From assembly GCF_028288185.1 (NCBI RefSeq), contig NZ_JAQBOF010000029.1:124001-188000 (forward strand): 64,000 nucleotides of DNA, in the 5' to 3' direction. Of this stretch, positions 53,397 through 62,299 are shown piece after piece (the stretch's first letter is position 1; every line of letters begins with the position of its first letter). The notes beneath the pieces were generated by a model. The model saw only the letters and a program-made list of their open reading frames with translations, did not search any database and had not been told where the DNA came from. The translations under genes were made by a program, and so were the position numbers. The DNA is from Mucilaginibacter sp. Its GTDB lineage: Bacteria; Bacteroidota; Bacteroidia; Sphingobacteriales; Sphingobacteriaceae.

Positions 53397-54770
53397 TTAT
53401 CTCGGGTTCTGTTGCATACCTGAAAGTGCGATCTCTGTTGGTGGGATTAGTAAGGCATAACGAAGATCATTCGGCGGTAAAGTATATGTTTGACCATGAA
53501 CAGTCCGAGTAAGGGTCTTTGCATAATTGGGGTCTTTATTTAACCGTTTAAGATCGGTCCACCTTAAATTATTGCGACGGACAAGTTCCTTTCGTCGCTC
53601 TGCCAAAATGATGTCCAACGCGTTTTTTGCATTTGTGGCATTAAGGGGGACAAAAAAGCCGTTTCGCCACCTTTTTAGCAACAGGGTATTTAAGTCACTC
53701 ATCGCGGCAGATGTATTGCCTGCCCGTGCATAGCTTTCTGCGCGGATCAAATAAACTTCGTCTGTCGCAATTCCACCATAAGCTCCTTGGTTAGCGTTTT
53801 CGTCATAGGCGCCTCTAAAACCATAATATCCATTGGGGTTTTTAGCGAAGAAAAGAGACTTCCTTAAATCGTTGGCATCATAAGAATTGTACAAATCAGC
53901 ATAAATATTACCTCTAGTAAATATATAGAAACCCGTGGCATAAGATGTATTATGGAAAATATCTTCTGCATTAAATCGTTTAAATGGTGTTGCTGTACCT
54001 GACGGGTTAAAATTATTATAATCAAGCAATGTGTTGTAGATTTTTAAACATGCATCGGCATGCAATAATGCATTTGGATAGTCATTCATAGACAAATAAA
54101 TTCTAGCCAAAAGACCGTAGGCTGCCTGTTTTGTTGGTCGAGTCGGAAAAATCGTGCTTGTCGGCAAAATCTCTGCTGCTGTTTTCAAATCAGTTATGAC
54201 CGCGTCATAATTGGATTGAAGGGAGGGCCTGATAGCTTTGTCATTAAGATTTGACGATATTTTATATGGAATACCCAAATCAGTGCCTGAAGTGGCCTTG
54301 TCATATTGTAAACAATAAATACTCATCAATATATAATGCCTGTAGGCGCGATAAAATAAAGCCGACCCCTTCGCTAAGTTATAGGCAGTAATATCTGAAG
54401 TTCCCGGCTTTATTTTATTCAGGGTCTCTAAGGCAACGTTACAATTTACTATCGCTGTGTACGACTCTGAAAAATCGTAATCGCCAGTAGTTGCCTGCTT
54501 ATCCCATGTATACTGAAGCCGTTCAGTAACTGTTCTTATGTCATAATAGGAATCCAGTATTGAATAATCATCGTCCATGGTAATGCCCACGCTAGATATA
54601 GAAACTCCCAATAAAAAATAATTATCCATAAGTGCTTGTGCGTCATTTATGGAACTGGAAAGTACAAGCGTTTTATCAGTTTTTGCATCCAAGTATTTTT
54701 TGCAAGAGGATATCAAGCAACATAAGGCTATTGTTAAAAGTAATTTGGTATGACGGGTTATCGTTTTCAT
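53397..54770 (-). CDS. SusD/RagB family nutrient-binding lipoprotein
   Basis: The 457-residue protein has a lipoprotein signal (LLTIALCCLISSC) and SusD TPR-like helices: RAYRHYILMSIYCLQYDKAT, then LAERRKELVRRNNLRWTDLKRL near the C-terminus. It caps the SusC transporter. Start lies 36 bp after the SusC stop. The substrate is not deducible; nearby M16 and redox genes hint at peptides rather than sugars. Confidence 0.93.
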   Translation of the reverse strand: MKTITRHTKLLLTIALCCLISSCKKYLDAKTDKTLVLSSSINDAQALMDNYFLLGVSISSVGITMDDDYSILDSYYDIRTVTERLQYTWDKQATTGDYDFSESYTAIVNCNVALETLNKIKPGTSDITAYNLAKGSALFYRAYRHYILMSIYCLQYDKATSGTDLGIPYKISSNLNDKAIRPSLQSNYDAVITDLKTAAEILPTSTIFPTRPTKQAAYGLLARIYLSMNDYPNALLHADACLKIYNTLLDYNNFNPSGTATPFKRFNAEDIFHNTSYATGFYIFTRGNIYADLYNSYDANDLRKSLFFAKNPNGYYGFRGAYDENANQGAYGGIATDEVYLIRAESYARAGNTSAAMSDLNTLLLKRWRNGFFVPLNATNAKNALDIILAERRKELVRRNNLRWTDLKRLNKDPNYAKTLTRTVHGQTYTLPPNDLRYALLIPPTEIALSGMQQNPR

Positions 54771-54806
54771 CGTATGTGGATTTAATAGCGTTAAATAATG
54801 AATTAC

Positions 54807-57800
54807 TTAGAAAGTAGTGCGAAGTCCAAATGATATCGTTCGCGGCACGGGGTAGCCGTTGACTGCATCAGGATCTATTCCCTCTTTATTCGCTTTCCAA
54901 ATAATGCCTAAATTATTGGCATATATATAAACGGTCAACTTTTTGAGGGTGTAAGTTCCAAACTTGATCGAGTTAATATCGTAGCCGAAATTGATGTCCT
55001 GTAAGCGGATGAAATTACCGTTAAGGACTGTAGCTGTCGAAAGAGCATAGAAACGGTCACGGTTATTATTTGCCGGATAAGTCATCGATGGGATAGTCGT
55101 TATTAATTCATCGCCTGGTTTTTGCCAACGTTGCAGGAAGTCAGCGTTTCCATTCCAGGAGTTAAATAAGTCATAGTAATTGATCGTAGTTTTTCTAAAG
55201 TTAAAGCCAAATCTGCCAAGAACATTAGCTGACAATGTAAAACCCTGCCACGAAAAAGTGTTCATGATATTTCCGAAATACGGAGCACGACGAGTACCTT
55301 GCTCAACCAGATTATCGATCGACGTCGGGTTAGTTAGTTTTGTGTAATCTTTGCTGACCTGGCCATTAACATACCCTTGTGGATCTCCCGTAGCTGGGTC
55401 CAACCCTGCAAACTTATAGCTAAAGATCGTATAAGGATCATAGCCTACCTGGGGGTTAATACTGCCTCCACCGCCCACTAAGGAACCGAACGATGTTCTT
55501 GGCAGCAAATATTTAGTCACTTTGCTGGTAACATAATTCGCGTTGATCTGAGTAAGCCAGCGAAACTGATGATCAAGCCATTTTATATTTAATTGGAGAT
55601 CAATCCCCTTGCTGGAAAGATTAGCCACATTCTGTGTTAATTGTGTAAAACCGCTAATATAATCTACCGGAGCTGATGCTATCAAGTCCACGGCGTTTTT
55701 ATGAAAATATTCAAAACTGCCGCTTACCGTATTATTTTTAAATCCAAAATCTAAACCAACATTTAGTTGTCCAACTTTTTCCCAACGCAGATCCGGATTG
55801 CTGGGATATCTCACACCTGCGTAATTAAGGTTTGTTGCAGATGCACCCGTTGAATATCCAATTACTGATAAAGCAGAGAGCGAATTGACAACATTACCCT
55901 GGAAGCCGTAGCTGGCACGCAGCACCAAATCGGGTAACCATTTAAATTTATAAAAGGGTTCATCTGACAACTTCCATTTTACACCAGTAGACCAAAGAGG
56001 TACGCCGCGTCGGTTTGTATTAGCCCCAAAAAGATTTGATTCGTCTTTTTTGATGCTGCCGGAGATGGTATATCGGTTTTTGTAGGTATAAGCAGCATTG
56101 GCATAGTAAGACACAAAGCGATTTAGTACGTCTGAGTATCCAGCCCCAGTTGGAATACCTGAAGCACCACCAATGTCATCAAAGAAAGGGTAATAATCAG
56201 GATTGTAATTTACATTCGTAAAAGTCAATAAGTCATCATTGTACCCATAAATTGTAGACGGTGAATTTGAAATTACATGAGTTTGATTTATTTCCATACC
56301 AGCAATTGCCGTCAGTTCATGGACGCCGTTCCAGTTTTTATTAAAACTTAGAATAGGGCGGACATTATTAGTAGTTAGGTTATTATTAGTTTGCTCGAGG
56401 ATACCCCCCAAAGGAATTGGATAAATAAAATCAGTTCCTGATCCTCGTTGCGTGTACTGATTAATTAAGTTCCTTGCATAGTATGATTGTGGGCCGCGAA
56501 TTTGTTGATACTGAAAAATATTCTTTTCAAACTGATAGGCGAGGCCGAAGCTTAAAGCTTTGGTGAGCGCATATTGCAGTTTTATATTCATTAAAATGTC
56601 GTTTGTTTGGGCATTGTTATGAGAATTAGCATTTTCATCAAGTGGTCGGTAAGTCCAGTTAAGTAACTTTCCAGCACCGGCGGTATCTGTAAAAGCCTTA
56701 TCATAGTTTTTAGGCAAAGCGAGGTGATTGCCATTGGCATCGGTGAGCATGGCATAAGGATAATACCCTCCTTTTCCTCCGCCAGCATAAAAATTACTTA
56801 GGTTATTAGCATTTTGATTGTAAGACAGATGCGTATAATCCATACCCACCTGTACATCCAGATTCTTGGTAGGTTTTAAATTCGTATAACTATGTATGGT
56901 TTGTTTGTTGTAGTCATTGCCGATTGCCGGGCTGAGGTGTCGATCATATCCAACTGATAAATAATAGTTTACGCTTTGAGTGCCGCCGGTCAATGCCAAA
57001 TTATACTGTTGCGTTACCGCCTTTCGATAAAAATATTGTTCTTGTTGGGCTCGGTTGTCAAGGGTACGCATTGAATCGATCTTCGATTTAGCCAACGCGG
57101 AACTAATTAACCCAGCGTCCTGATCAGCTAATAGCCGGACAACAGGTGAAATGACCCGATGGTCATACGACGTAAGGTCCGAGCCATAAAAGCCCTTACC
57201 ATATAAAAACTGCTCGACATTGATAAAATCTTTGGAGTTGAGAAAGTTCCGGTTATAAAAAAGGTCCGGTTTGTTTTGGATGGTGATGTTCGTGGTTAAA
57301 GTAGCCTGGAACGGTTGGTTATATTTGCCTTTTTTGGTGGTTATCACTATTACGCCGTTGCCTGCTTTTGCGCCCCATATGGAGGCAGCCGCGGCATCTT
57401 TTAGTATCGTAATGTTCTCAACATCATTAGGATTGATATTATTAATGTCGCCGGCATAGGGGAAATTGTCCACTACGATAAGCGGTGTCGTACCGCCATT
57501 GATCGTGCTTAAACCACGAATAAATATATTATTCGCTGATTGGCTTTCGCTTGCATCAGTGAAGTATAAGCTATTAGCGATACCATTCAAACGGCTTAGC
57601 ACATCTGTTGAGACTTCGCGGTTATATAACTTGTTGTCAATCAGAACAAAGGATCCGGTGGCGCGCTCCTTCGATAGGGTTTGATAACCTGTGCTGACTA
57701 CTACTTCTGTTAATTTATTGGTGCTTGCGCGCATCGTTATGTCCAAGTAGGACATATTCGGTACAACTTTGGTATTGAAAGTCCGGTATCCGATATAGGT

Positions 57801-58364
57801 AATAGTCAATTCATCACCCGAATTGGCATCCAGACTGAACTCACCTTTTTCATTGGTGAGGTAATTCTTGTCATTGTTGACCTTAATAGTAGCGCCGATC
57901 AATGGAGTTCCGAGAGAGTCGGTTACCCGGCCTGATACCGTTACTGGGATCGCGGCCTCTGTTTTTTCGATACTTTTCTTTTCCTTAAGCTTTAAAACAA
58001 TCGTTTTGTTGACGATCGCATAATCAAATGGCTGATTAGCAAAACAGTTTTTCAGCGCTGCATCCAACGGGACATTTTTTACGGTGATGTCCACCGGCTG
58101 CGCTTGTTGTAACCAGTCCTGGTTATAAAAGAATGAATAGCCGGTTTGTCGTTTGATCTCGTTGATCACTTTTTCAAGCGGGGCTTTGTGTTCCGATAAG
58201 GTGACATTCTGCGCCAGCGTAGTCGCGCTGACCTGAATACAAAATGCCAGTAAGATAAACGCAGTGATCTTCATACAAAGAAGCGTTTTATGGGTGAACA
58301 ATAGTTTGCAGGGGCTTTTTCTTATGAAAAGCGTCCCTTTTTTGCAAAGAGCGTTTAATTGCAT
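54807..58364 (-). CDS. SusC/RagA TonB-dependent transporter with STN domain
   Basis: The 1185-residue protein has an N-terminal secretin/TonB short (STN) domain (EKVINEIKRQTGYSFFYNQD), a carboxypeptidase-like repeat (VSGRVTDSLGTPLIGATIKV), a plug (ISTNGVIVITTKKG-type region) and a ~22-strand barrel. The STN domain indicates signalling to a FecR anti-sigma protein, matched by the FecR gene upstream. The first ~30 residues precede the signal peptide, so a later ATG (MKITAFILLAFCIQV) may be the true start. Confidence 0.94.
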   Translation of the reverse strand: MQLNALCKKGTLFIRKSPCKLLFTHKTLLCMKITAFILLAFCIQVSATTLAQNVTLSEHKAPLEKVINEIKRQTGYSFFYNQDWLQQAQPVDITVKNVPLDAALKNCFANQPFDYAIVNKTIVLKLKEKKSIEKTEAAIPVTVSGRVTDSLGTPLIGATIKVNNDKNYLTNEKGEFSLDANSGDELTITYIGYRTFNTKVVPNMSYLDITMRASTNKLTEVVVSTGYQTLSKERATGSFVLIDNKLYNREVSTDVLSRLNGIANSLYFTDASESQSANNIFIRGLSTINGGTTPLIVVDNFPYAGDINNINPNDVENITILKDAAAASIWGAKAGNGVIVITTKKGKYNQPFQATLTTNITIQNKPDLFYNRNFLNSKDFINVEQFLYGKGFYGSDLTSYDHRVISPVVRLLADQDAGLISSALAKSKIDSMRTLDNRAQQEQYFYRKAVTQQYNLALTGGTQSVNYYLSVGYDRHLSPAIGNDYNKQTIHSYTNLKPTKNLDVQVGMDYTHLSYNQNANNLSNFYAGGGKGGYYPYAMLTDANGNHLALPKNYDKAFTDTAGAGKLLNWTYRPLDENANSHNNAQTNDILMNIKLQYALTKALSFGLAYQFEKNIFQYQQIRGPQSYYARNLINQYTQRGSGTDFIYPIPLGGILEQTNNNLTTNNVRPILSFNKNWNGVHELTAIAGMEINQTHVISNSPSTIYGYNDDLLTFTNVNYNPDYYPFFDDIGGASGIPTGAGYSDVLNRFVSYYANAAYTYKNRYTISGSIKKDESNLFGANTNRRGVPLWSTGVKWKLSDEPFYKFKWLPDLVLRASYGFQGNVVNSLSALSVIGYSTGASATNLNYAGVRYPSNPDLRWEKVGQLNVGLDFGFKNNTVSGSFEYFHKNAVDLIASAPVDYISGFTQLTQNVANLSSKGIDLQLNIKWLDHQFRWLTQINANYVTSKVTKYLLPRTSFGSLVGGGGSINPQVGYDPYTIFSYKFAGLDPATGDPQGYVNGQVSKDYTKLTNPTSIDNLVEQGTRRAPYFGNIMNTFSWQGFTLSANVLGRFGFNFRKTTINYYDLFNSWNGNADFLQRWQKPGDELITTIPSMTYPANNNRDRFYALSTATVLNGNFIRLQDINFGYDINSIKFGTYTLKKLTVYIYANNLGIIWKANKEGIDPDAVNGYPVPRTISFGLRTTF

Positions 58365-58434
58365 AGTTTTGCAATGATTAGGGTTAAAGAATTAATACAG
58401 TTCGTCAAAATTGTCTGGTTCGGCCTAAGTCATT

Positions 58435-58469
58435 ACCGGTCCCGATTAGTAGTCGGTCCCGGTTTTTTT
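58435..58469 (+). terminator. Hairpin with T run in the FecR-SusC gap
   Basis: ACCGG (58435-58439) pairs with CCGGT (58459-58463), with an inner CCGA/TCGG stem and a 7-nt loop. Seven Ts follow on the + strand. No + strand gene ends here, so it may stop antisense transcription, or it may fold in the minus-strand leader. Confidence 0.4.
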
Positions 58470-58535
58470 ATGGCCATTACTTTCCATCCCTGGTGCAGTA
58501 ATTTACTCTTATGTAATTATCTTCTCATAGGCGCT

Positions 58536-59648
58536 TTATTGATAAACAATGATTTTCTTGCCGTCAACCGAGAATTGCACCCCGCTGTAGGCTAATATTT
58601 TTAATACGTCTGATAGTTTGGAACTGCGCGGCATATCCCCGCCAAAGTGGTATGGTTTGCCGGAACCTTGGTAAATAACTTCCAGGTCATACCATCGGCC
58701 GAGTTGCTTCATCACGATCGGCAGCGTGGTGTTATTGGTAAACATAAACAGGTCATTCTTCCAGGCGACCACTTCCTGCGTATTCACATTATTTAAGATA
58801 TTCAGTCTGCCGTCAACTTGTACGGCCTGTTGTCCCGGTCTTAATAGTTTACCGGCTATTTTAATACTGCCCTCCAATAAGGTGGTTTTTAGCCCAGGCT
58901 CATCATCAAAAGCGTTTACATTAAAATGCGTACCGATATCCTCAATCGTCTGGCCTTTCGCCGTCACAAAGAATGGCTTATTTGCATTGTGCACGACTTC
59001 AAAGTAAACCTGACCGGTTACTTCGACCTTTCGGTCTTTGCCGCTAAACGCCGTCGGGTAACGGATAGAAGAAGCCGCATCCAAAATAGCCAAAGTACCA
59101 TCAGCTAAAACCAGCGAGTGCTTACCACCACCGCGTGGAACGGTATAAGTATTATAAGTTAATGTCTGATCGTTGTTACTGGCCGCATAGACGATACCGC
59201 CATTAGCAGTTTTAGAAATACTGGTCGATCCTTGCTGTGCGATCATGCCGTTCTTAGCTGCGCTTACCACGATCTGCTGACCATTGCCTAAAGTCAGGAT
59301 CGCTTTATTGCCGGGTAAGGCGTCATTCTTAAAGGTGCCTGGTTTAAGTAAAGCGACTTGTTCAGTCTTAGGCTGATGTAAAATGAAATAACCGCCAACC
59401 GAGCAGGCAATAATAATCGAAGCCGCCGCCGCGATGCGAGGCCATAACGGGCGCACCTTAGTGCCCTGTGCGGCTTTTATCGCCTGCCACATGGCCACAC
59501 GACCCTGCGCCAGGTCATCATCGGATAACCCGGACGCGCCTTCCTCGTTCAAGCCATGCAGCCAGCGCTGCACCGCCGCTTCCTCAGCCGGCGAAGCCGT
59601 CCCAGCCTTGACCTTATCCAGTAATACGGTAATGTCTTTTTTCTCCAT
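58536..59648 (-). CDS. FecR-type anti-sigma factor
   Basis: The 370-residue protein has an N-terminal cytosolic anti-sigma segment, one TM span (AAAASIIIACSVGGYFIL near residues 70-90) and a periplasmic FecR domain with TVPRGGGKHSLVLADGT and AFSGKDRKVEVTGQVYFEV. It would receive a signal from SusC's STN domain. The usual upstream ECF sigma factor gene is missing; instead a divergent nuclease-like gene lies 87 bp away. Confidence 0.92.
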   Translation of the reverse strand: MEKKDITVLLDKVKAGTASPAEEAAVQRWLHGLNEEGASGLSDDDLAQGRVAMWQAIKAAQGTKVRPLWPRIAAAASIIIACSVGGYFILHQPKTEQVALLKPGTFKNDALPGNKAILTLGNGQQIVVSAAKNGMIAQQGSTSISKTANGGIVYAASNNDQTLTYNTYTVPRGGGKHSLVLADGTLAILDAASSIRYPTAFSGKDRKVEVTGQVYFEVVHNANKPFFVTAKGQTIEDIGTHFNVNAFDDEPGLKTTLLEGSIKIAGKLLRPGQQAVQVDGRLNILNNVNTQEVVAWKNDLFMFTNNTTLPIVMKQLGRWYDLEVIYQGSGKPYHFGGDMPRSSKLSDVLKILAYSGVQFSVDGKKIIVYQ

Positions 59649-59735
59649 TTCAGAACAAAGACGATTCTGAAAAGGGCATTAGGTACAAAGGGTGAAAAAA
59701 TATTTTTACCTTGTGTTTTCTTAAACTCTTATCAC

Positions 59736-60962
59736 ATGAAATTATATACCGGAAACTATTTTGATGCATTTGCCGATGAGTACAGAAAGGGAATATTGAA
59801 TGATATTAATTCACAGAGCGACGCTTACATTTTAAATGTCAATATAGATGATTATACCACCCATCTATTTCAAACATACCAGTTGGATGTGCCAGAATTC
59901 CATTTTGAAAAAGTATACGCTGATTCGGAAGAACAGGACATTTATGGTTCCAGATTTCCTCATGAATTTTTTATCACAGACCGGAATCAGACCTTCAGAA
60001 AAGAAGCCATAATTTACCATATACCCTATACAGGCAACATCAACTTATTACAACTGCGGCCGAATCCGTTTAGTTTAATGTCCTATGATGCCAATTTCAA
60101 CGAACAACAGAAATGTCTGCTCATCGAAGTTATCAATTTTTATAACGATCCTGTTCGTATCAAACAGCGTTATGACGAGTCGGTTCGTGATCTTTCGAGC
60201 AATTATGGCAACATTCAGGCAAACTGCAAAACCTTCAATGAAGGCCTAACGAGCTATATTAAATACACCATAGACAACCGCAAACAGCAACTGCTCCAAA
60301 AAAGTAATCTGCTGGCCTCTTTAGGCGTACCTATCAAAAAGAAAGATAACATACCGCAAACTTTTGCGGTGCCCAATCCTAAACTAAAGGAAAAAATTAT
60401 CGTTAAGCCTGTAGTTCATGAAAAGAATTTCAAACCGGAACCCGCGTTAGATGATGATAACTACCGAAAGATATTAAAGATCATTAATGATGTCGGCAAA
60501 AACTTTGAACGCTTGCCTTCAACTTATACTGGTAAAAGTGAAGAAGATATTCGGGATCATATCTTGCTCATCCTTGACCCCAATTTCGAACTTGGCAGCG
60601 CCGGCGGCGAGACATTCAATAAAGTTGGCAAAACGGATGTCTCGCTCCGGTATGATAGTTCGGTGGTATTTGTTGCGGAATGTAAGTACTGGAAAGGCGA
60701 AAAGGTGTTTTTGCAGACCATTGATCAATTACTGAGTTACCTGACCTGGCGCAACTCGAAGGTTGCCGTAATCAATTTTGTTCAGAACAAAGAATTTTCT
60801 GACGTACTGACTACCATAGCAAAGGCCGCGCCAACGCACCCAAATTTTGTCAAAGCGCTGCCGCCAACCGATGAGACCTGGTTCAATTACAAATTCCACC
60901 TTAACGGTGACCGCAATCGGGAGATCGACCTTGCCGTAATTTCCTTTCATTTGCCTAAATAG
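59736..60962 (+). CDS. PD-(D/E)XK-type restriction-endonuclease-like protein
   Basis: The 408-residue protein has a C-terminal PD-(D/E)XK nuclease domain: SEEDIRDHILLILDPNFE (helix with E, near residue 270), GKTDVSLRYDSS (D, near 300) and VFVAECKYWKG (E-x-K, near 310). The N-terminal ~220 residues are of unknown fold. The stop is 9 bp before a membrane protein gene, so the two are likely an operon. Confidence 0.82.
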   Translation: MKLYTGNYFDAFADEYRKGILNDINSQSDAYILNVNIDDYTTHLFQTYQLDVPEFHFEKVYADSEEQDIYGSRFPHEFFITDRNQTFRKEAIIYHIPYTGNINLLQLRPNPFSLMSYDANFNEQQKCLLIEVINFYNDPVRIKQRYDESVRDLSSNYGNIQANCKTFNEGLTSYIKYTIDNRKQQLLQKSNLLASLGVPIKKKDNIPQTFAVPNPKLKEKIIVKPVVHEKNFKPEPALDDDNYRKILKIINDVGKNFERLPSTYTGKSEEDIRDHILLILDPNFELGSAGGETFNKVGKTDVSLRYDSSVVFVAECKYWKGEKVFLQTIDQLLSYLTWRNSKVAVINFVQNKEFSDVLTTIAKAAPTHPNFVKALPPTDETWFNYKFHLNGDRNREIDLAVISFHLPK

Positions 60963-60971
60963 CTATTGAAG

Positions 60972-62279
60972 ATGGCCAAACGAAAAATCGACTACGAGAT
61001 CGGCTTGCTTAATTTGATCTATGGGCTTTTAAATGAGTTGGGTATCGCTTTACCCAAAGATTTTATGGACAGTCTTGCCATTAAAACTGATAAGATTACT
61101 TTTGAGCTAACCACGGATGTTGATGCCAAACTGATTGTTAAAGCCCTGCGTAATGGCTTAAAATGGAGATACCTTAAATTCGAACTGGATGTTAAGATCA
61201 ATGGAAAACGCTATCATACCAGTTACCCGAATCCATGGGAAATGTTTACTGAATGGCTCTATTGGGAAGCGGCCAAACACCCGCTAGTGTATGCATTGTT
61301 TATTGCATTGGTGCCTTTTTATATTACCATTATTTATTTTCTATGCATTAAACAATTGCCCCCTGATTTTAATAAACACGTCCAAAGTGTGAGCGATGCT
61401 TTCCTGAATATTTGTATCCTACTATCTAGTTTGATCGTCACGTTCCTGGTCACTAAAGCCATCGCCATCCGTCAAGAGAAATCAGGCAGAATAGGCAAAG
61501 TACGTGCGCTGTCCCGGCAAATTTCTGCTTTTCGCGAGGTATGTGATAGTCTTATCGGCGACTGGAGTTTATGGCCCGATAGCAAATTTCTAAGTTATGG
61601 CCTAAGTCTAAAGAAAACTATTTGCTATGCGGAGATCGCTGACATGGACTGGGACAACGATGAATTGGTCGAACGCTTTAGCAAATGGGTATTAAAGTCT
61701 GATTATGGCGAGATTATTCCAAAACTCTACCTTCAATTAGTGGCCTGGAGCAATGACAGCAACCGATACTTGCGGGACGATGATCATATTTATTCGCTAC
61801 GAGAGTTGGAACGATGGACCTGGTTCATCGAGAACAACCTGATCTGGTATGTATTCGATAATGAGAAACAAGATTATGAAAAGGCGTTTCATTTCACTAA
61901 TAGCTATTATGGCGGCGAAGTAAAAGCTGCCGCTAAAAAATTTGATCCGGATAAATATGCGAAGTCAGCCTATTATCCCCAATTATTATTGGATATCTCC
62001 TCGGATGTGCAGCATAACGTCTTACCAGAACTGTATAAGATCGTCAGCAAAAATGAGGAAGGGCTACCCTTTGTCTTTTCCTATTTCCTTGTCTGCTTCT
62101 CGGTCATAATTTTAGCGGGCGTGGTTTTGAAATCACTTTCAGATATCATGTTTGCCCAACCTGCCGCCGATCTAATTTCTTTGCAACTGGTGATGGCCGT
62201 GCTCATTCATATCTTTATATGTCTGCCGCTGATTCTAAAAGAGGAGATCAGCCTGCATCCTAAACATGATTATTTATAA
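60972..62279 (+). CDS. Membrane protein with paired TM segments at both ends of a soluble core
   Basis: ATG 60972 gives 435 residues; a TTG two codons earlier is less likely. The N-terminal ~90 residues are soluble. TM segments occur near residues 105-125 and 142-165, and another pair near 372-395 and 405-425, leaving a large helical cytosolic loop. This resembles membrane effector parts of defence pairs. It follows the nuclease gene by 9 bp. Confidence 0.7.
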   Translation: MAKRKIDYEIGLLNLIYGLLNELGIALPKDFMDSLAIKTDKITFELTTDVDAKLIVKALRNGLKWRYLKFELDVKINGKRYHTSYPNPWEMFTEWLYWEAAKHPLVYALFIALVPFYITIIYFLCIKQLPPDFNKHVQSVSDAFLNICILLSSLIVTFLVTKAIAIRQEKSGRIGKVRALSRQISAFREVCDSLIGDWSLWPDSKFLSYGLSLKKTICYAEIADMDWDNDELVERFSKWVLKSDYGEIIPKLYLQLVAWSNDSNRYLRDDDHIYSLRELERWTWFIENNLIWYVFDNEKQDYEKAFHFTNSYYGGEVKAAAKKFDPDKYAKSAYYPQLLLDISSDVQHNVLPELYKIVSKNEEGLPFVFSYFLVCFSVIILAGVVLKSLSDIMFAQPAADLISLQLVMAVLIHIFICLPLILKEEISLHPKHDYL

Positions 62280-62299
62280 CCACCAGCTAAATTTTATTT

